Assembly (NCBI GenBank): GCA_017541305.1
Contig: JAFXZJ010000015.1
Coordinates: 1-61,255 of the forward strand
DNA: 61,255 bases
From: Clostridia bacterium
Lineage (GTDB): Bacteria; Bacillota; Clostridia; Christensenellales; CAG-138
Direction: 5' to 3'
Shown in pieces: positions 43,431 through 52,342 of the stretch. The translations under genes were made by a program, and so were the position numbers. The number at the start of each line of letters is the position of its first letter. Within the stretch, counting starts at the first letter, position 1. Under the pieces are notes generated by a model, which did no database searches, was not told where the DNA came from, and saw only the letters and a list, made by a program, of their open reading frames with translations.

Positions 43431-43883
43431 ATGGAAGACCTGCGTTTCATCACTCTGCGCGAAGAGCCGCGGCTTAAGGAGCGCGCGGCGGAGTGGTTCT
43501 GCTCCAAGTGGCACGTGCCCAAGCAGGCTTATATCGCCTGCATGGACGCCTATCTTTCGGGCAGTACCGAATACGGCTGGTACCTTTGCCTGGAGGGCGG
43601 GCGCATAGTGGGCGGCATGGGCGTCATACAGAACGATTTTCACGACCGCAGGGATCTCTTTCCCAACGTGTGCGCGGTTTTCACCGAGGAGGACCGCCGC
43701 GGCCGCGGCATTGCCGGAAGACTGCTTGATCTGACCGTGGCCGATCTGCGCGCACACGGCATAAGCCCCGCCTATCTCGTTACCGACCACACCGGCTTTT
43801 ACGAGCGTTACGGCTGGGAATACTATTGCTCCGCGCAGGGCGACGGCGAGGAAGGGCTCACAAGGGTGTACGTTCACAGGTGA
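43431..43883 (+). CDS. GNAT-family N-acetyltransferase
   Basis: A 150-residue acetyltransferase. VCAVFTEEDRRGRGIAGRLL is motif A with the acetyl-CoA loop (RRGRGIA), and YLVTDHTGFYERYGWEYYC is the C-terminal part. Substrate is unknown. It follows the sensor kinase by 18 nt with GGAG and ends the NRPS-led gene run. It could modify the peptide product or its free amine for self-protection, which is inference; many GNATs are unrelated to their neighbours. Confidence 0.87.
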   Translation: MEDLRFITLREEPRLKERAAEWFCSKWHVPKQAYIACMDAYLSGSTEYGWYLCLEGGRIVGGMGVIQNDFHDRRDLFPNVCAVFTEEDRRGRGIAGRLLDLTVADLRAHGISPAYLVTDHTGFYERYGWEYYCSAQGDGEEGLTRVYVHR

Positions 43884-43908
43884 ACCGTTAAAAAACTTCA
43901 AAAAACAC

Positions 43909-43961
43909 TTGACAGCTTCATTCTAACGTGTTAGAATGAAGCTATTCTAATACAGTAGAAT
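43909..43961 (+). promoter_or_regulatory. Promoter with overlapping BlaI-type operators
   Basis: TTGACA (43909-43914), a 17 bp spacer and TAGAAT (43932-43937). A perfect inverted repeat with 14 bp arms (AGCTTCATTCTAAC and GTTAGAATGAAGCT, 43914-43943) covers the spacer and -10. A second one, ATTCTA/TAGAAT (43944-43961), follows. The BlaI-like protein encoded next is the likely ligand, giving autorepression. Confidence 0.85.
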
Positions 43962-43973
43962 GGAGGACGTCCC

Positions 43974-44348
43974 ATGCGCTCGCCCAAGATATTCGAAAGC
44001 GAATACCGATTCTGCCTCATACTCTGGGCCAACGAGCCCATCAAGTGCCGCGAGCTGGCCGCGCTGTGCTCGGAGCAGCTGGGCTGGAAAACGACCACGA
44101 CCTATACTGTGATAAAGCGCCTGAGCGAGCGTGGAGTGCTGAAAAACGAAAACTCGGTCGTCACCTCGCTCGTGACCAAGGAGCAGGTGCAGGCGGACGA
44201 AATAGACGAGCTTGTCGAAAAGAAATTCGAGGGCTCGCTGCCGGCGTTTCTTGCGGCCTTCACAGAAAACTGTGCGCTTTCCGACGCCCAGATCGACGAG
44301 CTGCAGTGCATGATCGACCGCTGCAGAAGGAGGGGACAGGATGGCTGA
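43974..44348 (+). CDS. BlaI/MecI-type transcriptional repressor
   Basis: A 124-residue winged-helix repressor of the BlaI/MecI/CopY family. The HTH is at about 20-55 (KTTTTYTVIKRLSERGVL), and the C-terminal helices form the dimer interface and carry the cleavage region. GGAGG lies upstream. It overlaps the M56 peptidase gene by 8 nt. By analogy the peptidase relieves repression after sensing a signal. Confidence 0.9.
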   Translation: MRSPKIFESEYRFCLILWANEPIKCRELAALCSEQLGWKTTTTYTVIKRLSERGVLKNENSVVTSLVTKEQVQADEIDELVEKKFEGSLPAFLAAFTENCALSDAQIDELQCMIDRCRRRGQDG

Positions 44349-45579
44349 GCTGTTCCGTCACGTGCTGGATAACGCCGTTTCCGCGGGCTGGCTCGTGCTG
44401 ATCGTGATGCTCGTAAGGCTTTTATTCAGGCGCGCGCCAAGGAGCCTTTTCCCCGTGCTGTGGGGGATCGTGGGCTTAAGGCTGATACTGCCCTTCACGA
44501 TACCCGCGCCATTCAGCCTTGTGCCCGACTTGGGCTTCGATCCCCATAATGCCGCGCAGGGCTTCATGCGGCTTGCGCCCTATATCTGGGCGGCGGGCGC
44601 CGCGGCGGTGCTCGCATACGGGCTGATAAGCTATTTACGCCTTCGCATCAAGCTGCGCACCGCCGTGCGAAAGCAGCACAGGGTGTATATGAGCGAATTC
44701 GCGCCATTCCCCTTCGTATTGGGGATATTCCGTCCGCGCATCTATCTCCCCTTCGGCCTTGAGCCCGAGGACGAGGCAAACGTGCTGCTGCACGAGCGCG
44801 CACACATAAAGCGGCTGGATCATATCGCAAAGCCCGCGGCCTTTGCGCTGCTTGCGGTGAACTGGTTCGATCCGCTCCTTTGGGCCGCCTATATCTCGCT
44901 CTGCCGCGATATGGAGCTTGCCTGCGACGAGGCCGTTTCGATCAAGCTGGGCGATATCGAAAGGGCTTCGTATTCTCAAACGCTGCTTTCGGTAACGCTC
45001 TCGGGCAGGAGCGTTTCCGTCTGCCCGCTTGCCTTCGGCGGCGGCAGCCTGAAGCGGCGCGTTAAGCTCATCACCTCGGGCAGGCGGCCCGCGCTGTGGG
45101 CGAAATATGTCTCGGCCGCGCTCGTGCCGATATTCGCGCTGTGCTTTTTGACCGATCCCGCACGCGAAACGCCCGCGCCCGAAATCAGCTCAAATATCGA
45201 ATTCGAGCGCTTTATCGACGCGTCCTCGAAAAAACCGCCCGTGCGTGAAAAATCGAGCCGTGCTTCATACCCTTCGCCCGACACGGTAACGGTTGAAATA
45301 CCCGTTTTCGACCTTGACGGGGCGGAGCTTCCGCCGGAGGACGCTTCCGAATTCAGCTTTATGCTGCTCGTTTACTCGCCGAACGAAAGCGGCGAATACG
45401 TATTCACACCCGCCGTTACCGCCGAATGCGCCGAAAGGCTCGGCTTGTCCGAAGGCTCTTCCCATATTTTGAACGTGCTTACCGACCGCTCCGGCGCCGG
45501 GCCTTATGGCGGCGCCGAAGGACTCGTCAATGGCTGTCTTTATCTCGTACTGCCCATAGAAGAGGGCCCGACCGTCTGA
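44341..45579 (+). CDS. BlaR1-like M56 membrane metallopeptidase
   Basis: A 412-residue membrane protein with four or so helices. The zinc site is H151-E-R-A-H155, and DMELACDEAV supplies the third ligand. The C-terminal extracytoplasmic part (about 275-412) is short and has no SxxK/penicillin-binding motifs, so beta-lactams are not the likely signal. It pairs with the BlaI-like repressor and the three ABC genes downstream. Confidence 0.88.
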   Translation: MAELFRHVLDNAVSAGWLVLIVMLVRLLFRRAPRSLFPVLWGIVGLRLILPFTIPAPFSLVPDLGFDPHNAAQGFMRLAPYIWAAGAAAVLAYGLISYLRLRIKLRTAVRKQHRVYMSEFAPFPFVLGIFRPRIYLPFGLEPEDEANVLLHERAHIKRLDHIAKPAAFALLAVNWFDPLLWAAYISLCRDMELACDEAVSIKLGDIERASYSQTLLSVTLSGRSVSVCPLAFGGGSLKRRVKLITSGRRPALWAKYVSAALVPIFALCFLTDPARETPAPEISSNIEFERFIDASSKKPPVREKSSRASYPSPDTVTVEIPVFDLDGAELPPEDASEFSFMLLVYSPNESGEYVFTPAVTAECAERLGLSEGSSHILNVLTDRSGAGPYGGAEGLVNGCLYLVLPIEEGPTV

Positions 45580-45607
45580 TCCCAAACCAAACCCAAGCAG
45601 CCGTTTT

Positions 45608-45637
45608 CCCCGCCCGAAAAAAGCAAGCCGGGCGGGG
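45608..45637 (+). terminator. Hairpin between the regulators and the ABC genes
   Basis: CCCCGCCCG pairs with CGGGCGGGG around a 12-base loop. The T-run (CTTTTT) comes 16 nt later, so it may only reduce read-through into the exporter genes. Confidence 0.45.
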
Positions 45638-45681
45638 GTGTGATAAGTTTGCTCTTTTTCGGTAAAAAAGGAGGCGATAAT

Positions 45682-46872
45682 TTGGCGTTATGGCTTTATG
45701 AAAGGACTCTTTTACTGCGGCGGCCGATCCGCCCGCTGAGCGCGGCGCTGCTGCTGTGCGCGCTGATGCTCTTTCCTCCCCTGCTCGCGCGGCAGGCGGA
45801 CGTGAAACGCGCGGCCGTTGAAAACGCGCTCGACAGCATACCTGTGAGCGTGGTGCTTTCGGATATCCGCGGCACGGGCACCGAGGATATAGGGCTGCCG
45901 CGCACGATAGGCGACGGGTTCTTTGACGACCGGCCCGGCACGACAGGCGAATACGTTTACGGCGTGCTTGCAAAATCGAGCGTGTGCTATTCGATAGGCG
46001 GCGAGGGCTTTACGAGCGAAAGGCGGCTGATAGGCCTTTCGGCGCTCGAGGCGGAGCGCGGCTTTACACCGGCCGGCGGCAATCGGATCGAGTGGCTTGG
46101 GTGCGAGGGCGAAAGCCTTTTTTACGGCTCGCGGGAGGCGTGCGCGGCGCCGAAGGAGCTTTTTTCCGCGCTGGAGCCCGACCCCGACGGTGTTTACCGC
46201 GTGCGGCTGAGGCTGAGGCCCTATCCTGCCGCCGAGATGCAGGAAACGCAGATCGTGCTGAAGGTCGCGGGAGTGCACGATCGCGGCGCGGACGTCTATT
46301 GTCCGCTCGGGCTGATACGCCGTATCTGCACGGATATGGCTGCGCCGATGTATTACGACAGTCTGCGGGCCGAAGTGAAATCCAACCGCGGGCTGCCCGC
46401 GCTGAAAGCGCTTTTGAGCGAGCATTTTGCCGGGATCGATCCCTTCGCCGACCCCTATGAATACATGCGAAAAGGCGTTTACGCGGCGGCGGTCATACAC
46501 GACGAACAGCTTAATCAAACTGTGGACGCCCTTGAAAAGGATATCCGCACGCTCGAAACGCTGAAGCCCTTCCTGCTGATATTCGAATGCGCGGCGGCGG
46601 GCTTTGCCTCGTTCTTCCTCGTCCACTCAAGGCGAAGGGAGCTTGCGCTGGCGTGCGCGCTGGGCGTGCGGATGCGGGCCGCCGTCATTGCCGCAGCCGC
46701 GGAGCTGCTTATACTGCTCGTGCCCGGAGCGGCGGTCAGGAACGTCATATTCGGCTTTGGAGCGGAGGCGGCGGCATTGGGATCGATATCGGTCTGCACG
46801 CTGTCGGGCGGGTGCGCGGCGGCGCTTGCGGCGGGAGCGCGGCGCTTTGAATTATTAAAGGAAAGCGAATAA
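45682..46872 (+). CDS. ABC transporter permease, FtsX-like
   Basis: A 396-residue permease. One N-terminal helix (about 18-37), a large extracytoplasmic domain, then three C-terminal helices (about 290-390) give the MacB/FtsX topology. I prefer the TTG start at 45682, 7 nt after AAAGGAGG; an ATG at 45640 is upstream of that site and has none of its own. It precedes the ATPase gene by 16 nt. Together with the second permease it should form a heterodimeric exporter or mechanotransmitter. Confidence 0.78.
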   Translation: MALWLYERTLLLRRPIRPLSAALLLCALMLFPPLLARQADVKRAAVENALDSIPVSVVLSDIRGTGTEDIGLPRTIGDGFFDDRPGTTGEYVYGVLAKSSVCYSIGGEGFTSERRLIGLSALEAERGFTPAGGNRIEWLGCEGESLFYGSREACAAPKELFSALEPDPDGVYRVRLRLRPYPAAEMQETQIVLKVAGVHDRGADVYCPLGLIRRICTDMAAPMYYDSLRAEVKSNRGLPALKALLSEHFAGIDPFADPYEYMRKGVYAAAVIHDEQLNQTVDALEKDIRTLETLKPFLLIFECAAAGFASFFLVHSRRRELALACALGVRMRAAVIAAAAELLILLVPGAAVRNVIFGFGAEAAALGSISVCTLSGGCAAALAAGARRFELLKESE

Positions 46873-46888
46873 AAAAGAAAGGCGGGGC

Positions 46889-47560
46889 ATGATCATGGCA
46901 TTGCTTAAAGCGGAAGAACTTTGTTATCATTACAGGACCAAAGCGCAGACCGTACGCGCGGTGGACGGGGTTTCGCTGGAGCTTGAGAGGGGAGGCTTTT
47001 ATGCGCTGACGGGCAGGAGCGGCAGCGGAAAGAGCACGCTTTTATCCCTGCTTGCGGGGCTTGAAACGCCCATGAGCGGGCGCATCACCGTGAACGGGAT
47101 CGAGCTTAAAAGGGACGTTCTGACCTTATACCGCAGGAACACGGCCTCGGTCATATTCCAGAGCTTCAACCTTTTCCCGCTTATGACGGTGAAGGAGAAC
47201 TGCATGTACCCCCTGCTGCTGCAAAAGCGCTCCGAAAGGGACGCCGAAAGGATCGCCTGCGGCATGCTTGAGAAGGTGGGGCTTGACGGGACGTATTTCA
47301 AGCGCCTTCCCGCTCAGCTTTCGGGCGGCGAGCAGCAGCGCGCGGCGATAGCAAGAACTTTGGCCGCCGGGACGGAGCTTGTTTTTGCGGACGAGCCAAC
47401 GGGCAATCTCGATCCCAAGACCGGCGGGCAGATAATCTCGCTCCTTCGTTCCGTTTCCCACGATGAAAAGCGGTGCGTGCTTGTGGTCACTCACGATCTG
47501 AGCATCGCGGACGCGGCGGATGCGGTATTCAGGATGTCCGGCGGCAGATTGGAGGAGTGA
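46889..47560 (+). CDS. ABC transporter ATPase, LolD/MacB type
   Basis: A 223-residue ATPase. Walker A is GRSGSGKST (42-50), the Q-loop is FQSFNLFPLMT, the signature is LSGGEQQRAAIA and Walker B is LVFADEPTGNLDP. ATG codons at 46889 and 46895 are both possible starts. The DEPTGNLDP form is typical of the MacB/LolD/BceA group. It works with the two flanking permeases. Confidence 0.95.
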   Translation: MIMALLKAEELCYHYRTKAQTVRAVDGVSLELERGGFYALTGRSGSGKSTLLSLLAGLETPMSGRITVNGIELKRDVLTLYRRNTASVIFQSFNLFPLMTVKENCMYPLLLQKRSERDAERIACGMLEKVGLDGTYFKRLPAQLSGGEQQRAAIARTLAAGTELVFADEPTGNLDPKTGGQIISLLRSVSHDEKRCVLVVTHDLSIADAADAVFRMSGGRLEE

Positions 47561-47562
47561 TC

Positions 47563-49605
47563 ATGATCGTGCGCATGCATTTCAGAAACCCCGTAAGGCT
47601 TATCGCTCTGCTTCTTTTGCTCGGCGCGTCCGTCGCGTTCTTCTGCCTGGGCGCGGGGGTGTGGGCATCGTCGCTCCTCGCCTCCCGGCGCATCGACGAA
47701 AGCTTCGTTACGATCGCGCTGCCCAAGGCGATAGAGCTCGACCGCGAGGAGCAGGAATGGGGCGTGAGCTATACCGAAAGGGACGGCATATCGCCCGAGC
47801 TCGTTTCCGCATTGGAGGGGATGACGGGCGGCCCCGTTAAGAGAGTTTACCGTCAAAGCTTCATAAACGCCTGCTCCCCCGCCTTCACCGCGCTCACGCG
47901 CATACCGCAGGGCGGGTACTCCACCGAATCCGCGCAGGATGGCGGAGTTTTCGTGATCGAGATCGAGTCGGTCGCCAAGGCGCCGGAAGACGATCCCGAG
48001 GGCGGCGGAGCGGCCGTGCGCGCGAACGTGCTCGAGACCCTTGCCGCGCACCCCGACCTTGGCGCGATAACAAAGGCAAACGTGACCTTTGACTGCCCGT
48101 TCCCCGGCGGCGCGGAAAAGCTGAAGGCGCTTGGGCTTGAAAGCGGCAGGCGCCTGATAATAAGGGCGGTCGCCGTATCGAACATGGATCTTTTCCTCAA
48201 AAACAACATCTCCTCGATACTGGGCATCGACGTAAACGAGGTGGATCTTTCGAAAATAAGCTTCGATCTGCCCGAGGGCGCGCTTGACGGCATGATCGCG
48301 GCGCACACTCCCGAGGACCGGCTTCCCGCGGCGATATACCCCGACGGGAAGGGCGGCGGGCTGTACCTGACCCGGAGCGACCTGGATTCGATAGGCGCAT
48401 ATGAGCTTATCGTGCTCGATTACTATGGTCTGTACTGCAATCAGCAGGCGCCGCAATTCAAGCCGGATGAAAACGGGGGCCTGATACTCGATACCGAAGC
48501 GCCCATGACCACGGGCCGCAGCCCTTTAGCCGACCGCGTGCTGCCCGCATTTGCCGAGGAGATCACGGGCGATACCGAAGAGTTTTTGAAAACGCATCCC
48601 GATTGGGCGGAAGCCGTGCGCGAGATCGAGGTGCGTGCAGGCAGCGTGAGCGTGATCGGCACGGACAGGCTGGAGGCGGTATATGCCTTTCAGTCGGGCG
48701 AGGCGCGCATGATCCAAGGCAGGAGCATGACCGCCGATGAATACGCGGGCGGCGCGAAGGTGTGCGTGATATCCGAAGCCCTTGCGCAGAAGAGCGGCCT
48801 TGCCGTTGGCGACGCGGTGGAGCTTAAACCCTATTGGGGAACGGTGAAGGACATATTCCGCGCGGATCTTTCGCTGACGGGACTGCGCACGCAGCCGTAT
48901 TCCGGCGCGGTGGGCTTTGACGGAGAGCCCGTGCGGTTTGAGATAATCGGCCTTTACCGTCTTGACGATTTGTGGAAGGAGGGGCAGTACGCGTTCACCG
49001 CGAACACCGTGTTCGTGCCGGGCTCGGCACAGTTTCGCGAGCCCTTTACCTGCAACGACGGGCTGTTCCTTTCGGTCGTGCTCGAAAACGGCGCGGAGGA
49101 CGAATTCCGCAAGGCGCTTTCGGAGAGGGGCTTCCCCGAAAACAGCTTCGTGTGCTTTGACGGCGGGTATTCGGGGATAGCGAAAAGCGTTTCGGGCATG
49201 GCCTTGGGCGCCCGCAGGCTTTTTGCAATAAGCACGGCGGTGCTTTTCGCCGCGCTTGCGGTATACATCGCGCTGTTCGTATCGAGGCGCGCAAAAGAGC
49301 TGGGCCTTATGCGCTCGCTGGGCGCTTCGGACTCCGGGAGCCTCGGCCGGGCGTTCATATTCTGCCTTTTGCCCGCTGCGGCATCTTCGGTATTGGGCGC
49401 GGCGTCGGGAGCGGCGCTGGTTTCCGAGGCTGAAAAGCGGCTGTCCGCAGGCTTTGGCGCACTGCCCGAAGCCGTTTCGGGCTCCTCGCCCGCATTCTGC
49501 GCCGCCGCGGGAGCCGCGGCGCTCGCTCTGTTTGCCGCCGCGGTCGGCATAACGCTGTTACTGATGGGAAGGGCTTCTCCCGCCAAGCTGATAAAACGGG
49601 GATGA
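47563..49605 (+). CDS. ABC transporter permease, FtsX-like, large
   Basis: A 680-residue permease with an N-terminal helix (about 10-33), a very large extracytoplasmic domain (about 35-555) and three C-terminal helices. RRAKELGLMRSLGASDSGSLGRAF in the first cytosolic loop is the usual FtsX coupling helix (residues about 575-598). The ATG at 47563 follows GGAGG, which lies in the end of the ATPase gene. The large domain suggests recognition of a peptide or envelope component. It ends the BlaI-controlled operon. Confidence 0.85.
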   Translation: MIVRMHFRNPVRLIALLLLLGASVAFFCLGAGVWASSLLASRRIDESFVTIALPKAIELDREEQEWGVSYTERDGISPELVSALEGMTGGPVKRVYRQSFINACSPAFTALTRIPQGGYSTESAQDGGVFVIEIESVAKAPEDDPEGGGAAVRANVLETLAAHPDLGAITKANVTFDCPFPGGAEKLKALGLESGRRLIIRAVAVSNMDLFLKNNISSILGIDVNEVDLSKISFDLPEGALDGMIAAHTPEDRLPAAIYPDGKGGGLYLTRSDLDSIGAYELIVLDYYGLYCNQQAPQFKPDENGGLILDTEAPMTTGRSPLADRVLPAFAEEITGDTEEFLKTHPDWAEAVREIEVRAGSVSVIGTDRLEAVYAFQSGEARMIQGRSMTADEYAGGAKVCVISEALAQKSGLAVGDAVELKPYWGTVKDIFRADLSLTGLRTQPYSGAVGFDGEPVRFEIIGLYRLDDLWKEGQYAFTANTVFVPGSAQFREPFTCNDGLFLSVVLENGAEDEFRKALSERGFPENSFVCFDGGYSGIAKSVSGMALGARRLFAISTAVLFAALAVYIALFVSRRAKELGLMRSLGASDSGSLGRAFIFCLLPAAASSVLGAASGAALVSEAEKRLSAGFGALPEAVSGSSPAFCAAAGAAALALFAAAVGITLLLMGRASPAKLIKRG

Positions 49606-49631
49606 ACGCTTGAAAAGGCTTTTGAGCGCTA

Positions 49632-49660
49632 TTGAACCGGGTCCTCGTATATGATATAAT
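49632..49660 (+). promoter_or_regulatory. Amylase promoter
   Basis: TTGAAC (49632-49637), a 17 bp spacer and TATAAT (49655-49660). Confidence 0.75.
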
Positions 49661-49710
49661 AAGAAGATGAGAATAACCGGCCTTGCCGGGGGCATATACG
49701 AGAGGTAAAT

Positions 49711-52224
49711 ATGAAAAAAAGACTGCTGTCTTTGATATTGACCGTGCTTTTGCTGGCGGCTTCGATCACGGGGATAATGCCCGCGGCCGCGGAGACGGAG
49801 CACGAGAGCTATGCGCAGGATACCGTGCAGGGCGCGGCGATACTGCACTGCTTTGACTGGTCGTTCGAAAGCATACGCGCCGCGCTGTCGGAAATTGCCG
49901 CGGCGGGCTATACCGCGGTGCAGACGTCGCCGGTGCAGCAGCCCAAGGACTATATCGCCGAAAACGTGATCACCTCCGACGAGTGGTGGAAGCTCTATCA
50001 GCCCCTGGGGCTTCGCATAGCGCCCACCGAAAACGGCGCGGCGACCTCGTGGCTGGGCACGAGGGACGAGCTGTGCGCCCTGTGTGACGAGGCCGAGGAT
50101 TACGGCATAAAGGTGATAGTGGATATCGTGGCGAACCATCTTGCGAATTACAACCAGAGCGGCGGCACATTCGCGAACCTGAGCCCCTATGTGGACGAGG
50201 ATCTGCGGGCGGAGGAATACTATCACCCCTATGCGGATTTCGTGAACGACACGAGCCGCTTTACGATGACCCAGTATCAGATGGGCATGCCCGATCTGAA
50301 CACCTCGCACGATTTTATTCAGAGCAAGGTGCTGGGGCTTTTGAAGGACTGCGTGGACTGCGGCGTGGACGGATTTCGCTTTGACGCGGCGAAGCATATA
50401 GAGCTTCCCACCGATCCCGGCTGCGCGAGCGATTTCTGGCCGACCGTGATCGACGGCGTGCGCGATTATGCCGGCGAAGAGCTTTTCATTTACGGCGAGA
50501 TACTCGGCGGCGCGGGCACGGATATAGGCAACTACACGCAGTACATGGCCGTGACCGATAACGAAACGGGCAATTCCGCCCGATCTAACGCCGTAAGCGG
50601 CAACGCGGCGGGGCTTGCGAATTACTATTACTACAAGGGGGCGGCGCCCGAATACTGCGTGCTGTGGGCCGAATCGCACGACACATACCTTGATCACAGC
50701 ACGGACGGCATATCCGACGAGGATCTGATAAAGACCTGGGCGATAGTCGGCGCAAGGGCGGATTCGACCTCGCTGTATTTTGCAAGGCCCAACGATTCGA
50801 TGGGGCTTGCGGGCACGGATCTATCGTGGAAAAGCGACGCTGTTGCCGAGATAAACAAGTTCAAGAACCATTTTGCGGGGACCAGGGAATACCTTTCCTC
50901 CTTCGGAAATACCGCCTATATCGAGCGCGCCTCGAGGGGCGTTGTGATATGCCGGCTTGACGGAGCGGGCGGCGTGAGCCTGCCCGCGCACCGCATGGCG
51001 GACGGCGTTTACACCGATCAGCTGACGGGAAACACGTTCACCGTGTCCAACGGCACGATAAGCGGCACGGTGGGCTCAAGCTGCGTGGCGGTGGTGTACG
51101 ATCCCGACGTGCCCGCGCTGGACGCGATAACCGAATCGCCCCTTTACCTGCGCCCCGCCTCGAACTGGCTGAACGACGGCGCGCGCTTTGCGATGTATCT
51201 TTACAACGCTCTGACCACCGAGGGCGTGTGGGCGGACATGACCGATGACGACGGCGACGGGGTTTATTCCGCCGAGGTGCCTGAGGGCGAGTGGCATTAC
51301 GTCATATTCTGCCGCATGGATCCCGCTTACGCGGAGAACGGCTGGGAGCACAAATGGAACCAGACGGGCGATCTTGCCCCCGAGGACGGCACGAACTGCT
51401 ATACCGTGACCGAGGGCACCTGGGACGAGGGCGGCGGCGCGTGGAGCCTTTACGGCGCGCCCGCGGACGACACATGGACCGTTTATGCCATTAACAAAGC
51501 GGGCTGGGGCGGAATGAACATACATTACTGGGGCCGCGGCGAAACGGTTTGGCCCGGCATACCCATGGAATCGTTCTCGGGCAGCGCGGTCTATGCCTGC
51601 GAGGTGCCGGCGGGCATAGCGGGCATAGTGTTCAACAACGGCGGCTCGCTGCAGACGGGCGATATCACAAGCGGCATTCACGACGGCGCGGTGTTCATAA
51701 TAAACAACGACAGCTCCGCGCACTGGGCCGCGGCGCCCGATTATTACCTTTCCGGCTCTATGAACGGCTGGGCGGAATCCGACGGCGCTTACGCATTCTC
51801 GCTCAACCCCTCGCAGGAGGGCCTTGCGGAATACGCGCTGTTCGGCGTGACGCTGACCGCGGGGACGGAGCTTAAGGTGTGCTCGAGCGACGGCGGCTGG
51901 TATCCCTCCGGCACGGCCGCCAATTACACCGTTGCCCGCTCGGGCGTCTACAACGTCTATTTCCGCCCGGATCACAACGGCAATTCGGACTGGTATCAGG
52001 GCTGGTTCTATCTTGAGGCGGCCGAAAGCCATATCATCGGCGACGTGAACCTTGACGGCGCGGTGGATATGTCGGACGCAACGCTGCTTTCGGCCTATCT
52101 GATGAACGCGTGCGCGCTTGAGGGCGCGGCCCTTGAGAACGCGGACGCCAACCTTGACGGCGAGGTGAGCGTGCTGGATCTGCCCGCGCTGTGCGCGCTG
52201 GCGATATCGGCTCCCGCGGCCTGA
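49711..52224 (+). CDS. Secreted GH13 alpha-amylase with starch-binding modules and dockerin
   Basis: An 837-residue protein with a signal peptide (about 1-27). The GH13 barrel spans about 40-430, with nucleophile D225 (DGFRFDAAKH), acid/base E263 (YGEILGG) and D324 (ESHDTYLD). Three starch-binding-like modules follow at about 475-585, 590-675 (CBM26-like, VWPGIPMESF and FNNGGSLQTGDI) and 680-770. Residues about 773-835 form a type I dockerin with two calcium loops (GDVNLDGAVDMSDA and ANLDGEVSVLDL). It degrades starch outside the cell and should dock to a cohesin scaffold, as in amylosomes. No cohesin is encoded here. Confidence 0.93.
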   Translation: MKKRLLSLILTVLLLAASITGIMPAAAETEHESYAQDTVQGAAILHCFDWSFESIRAALSEIAAAGYTAVQTSPVQQPKDYIAENVITSDEWWKLYQPLGLRIAPTENGAATSWLGTRDELCALCDEAEDYGIKVIVDIVANHLANYNQSGGTFANLSPYVDEDLRAEEYYHPYADFVNDTSRFTMTQYQMGMPDLNTSHDFIQSKVLGLLKDCVDCGVDGFRFDAAKHIELPTDPGCASDFWPTVIDGVRDYAGEELFIYGEILGGAGTDIGNYTQYMAVTDNETGNSARSNAVSGNAAGLANYYYYKGAAPEYCVLWAESHDTYLDHSTDGISDEDLIKTWAIVGARADSTSLYFARPNDSMGLAGTDLSWKSDAVAEINKFKNHFAGTREYLSSFGNTAYIERASRGVVICRLDGAGGVSLPAHRMADGVYTDQLTGNTFTVSNGTISGTVGSSCVAVVYDPDVPALDAITESPLYLRPASNWLNDGARFAMYLYNALTTEGVWADMTDDDGDGVYSAEVPEGEWHYVIFCRMDPAYAENGWEHKWNQTGDLAPEDGTNCYTVTEGTWDEGGGAWSLYGAPADDTWTVYAINKAGWGGMNIHYWGRGETVWPGIPMESFSGSAVYACEVPAGIAGIVFNNGGSLQTGDITSGIHDGAVFIINNDSSAHWAAAPDYYLSGSMNGWAESDGAYAFSLNPSQEGLAEYALFGVTLTAGTELKVCSSDGGWYPSGTAANYTVARSGVYNVYFRPDHNGNSDWYQGWFYLEAAESHIIGDVNLDGAVDMSDATLLSAYLMNACALEGAALENADANLDGEVSVLDLPALCALAISAPAA

Positions 52225-52239
52225 CGCTTAACTGTCCCG

Positions 52240-52266
52240 CGCTCCGCCGAAAGCTTCGGCGGGGCG
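52240..52266 (+). terminator. Amylase terminator
   Basis: CGCTCCGCCGAA pairs with TTCGGCGGGGCG around a 3-base loop, followed by TTTCATATT. Confidence 0.75.
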
Positions 52267-52283
52267 TTTCATATTGCGGCGGA

Positions 52284-52312
52284 TTGACAAAGCGCGCCGC
52301 TTGTGTTAGTAT
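52284..52312 (+). promoter_or_regulatory. Promoter of a lipoprotein gene
   Basis: TTGACA (52284-52289), a 17 bp spacer and TAGTAT (52307-52312). Confidence 0.7.
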
Positions 52313-52342
52313 TTAGCCAATCATTTCAAAAGAGGTAACGAT

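Noticed and set aside
43974-45579. Beta-lactam resistance regulators
   Set aside because: The M56 protein lacks the penicillin-binding sensor domain and no beta-lactamase or PBP2a gene follows.
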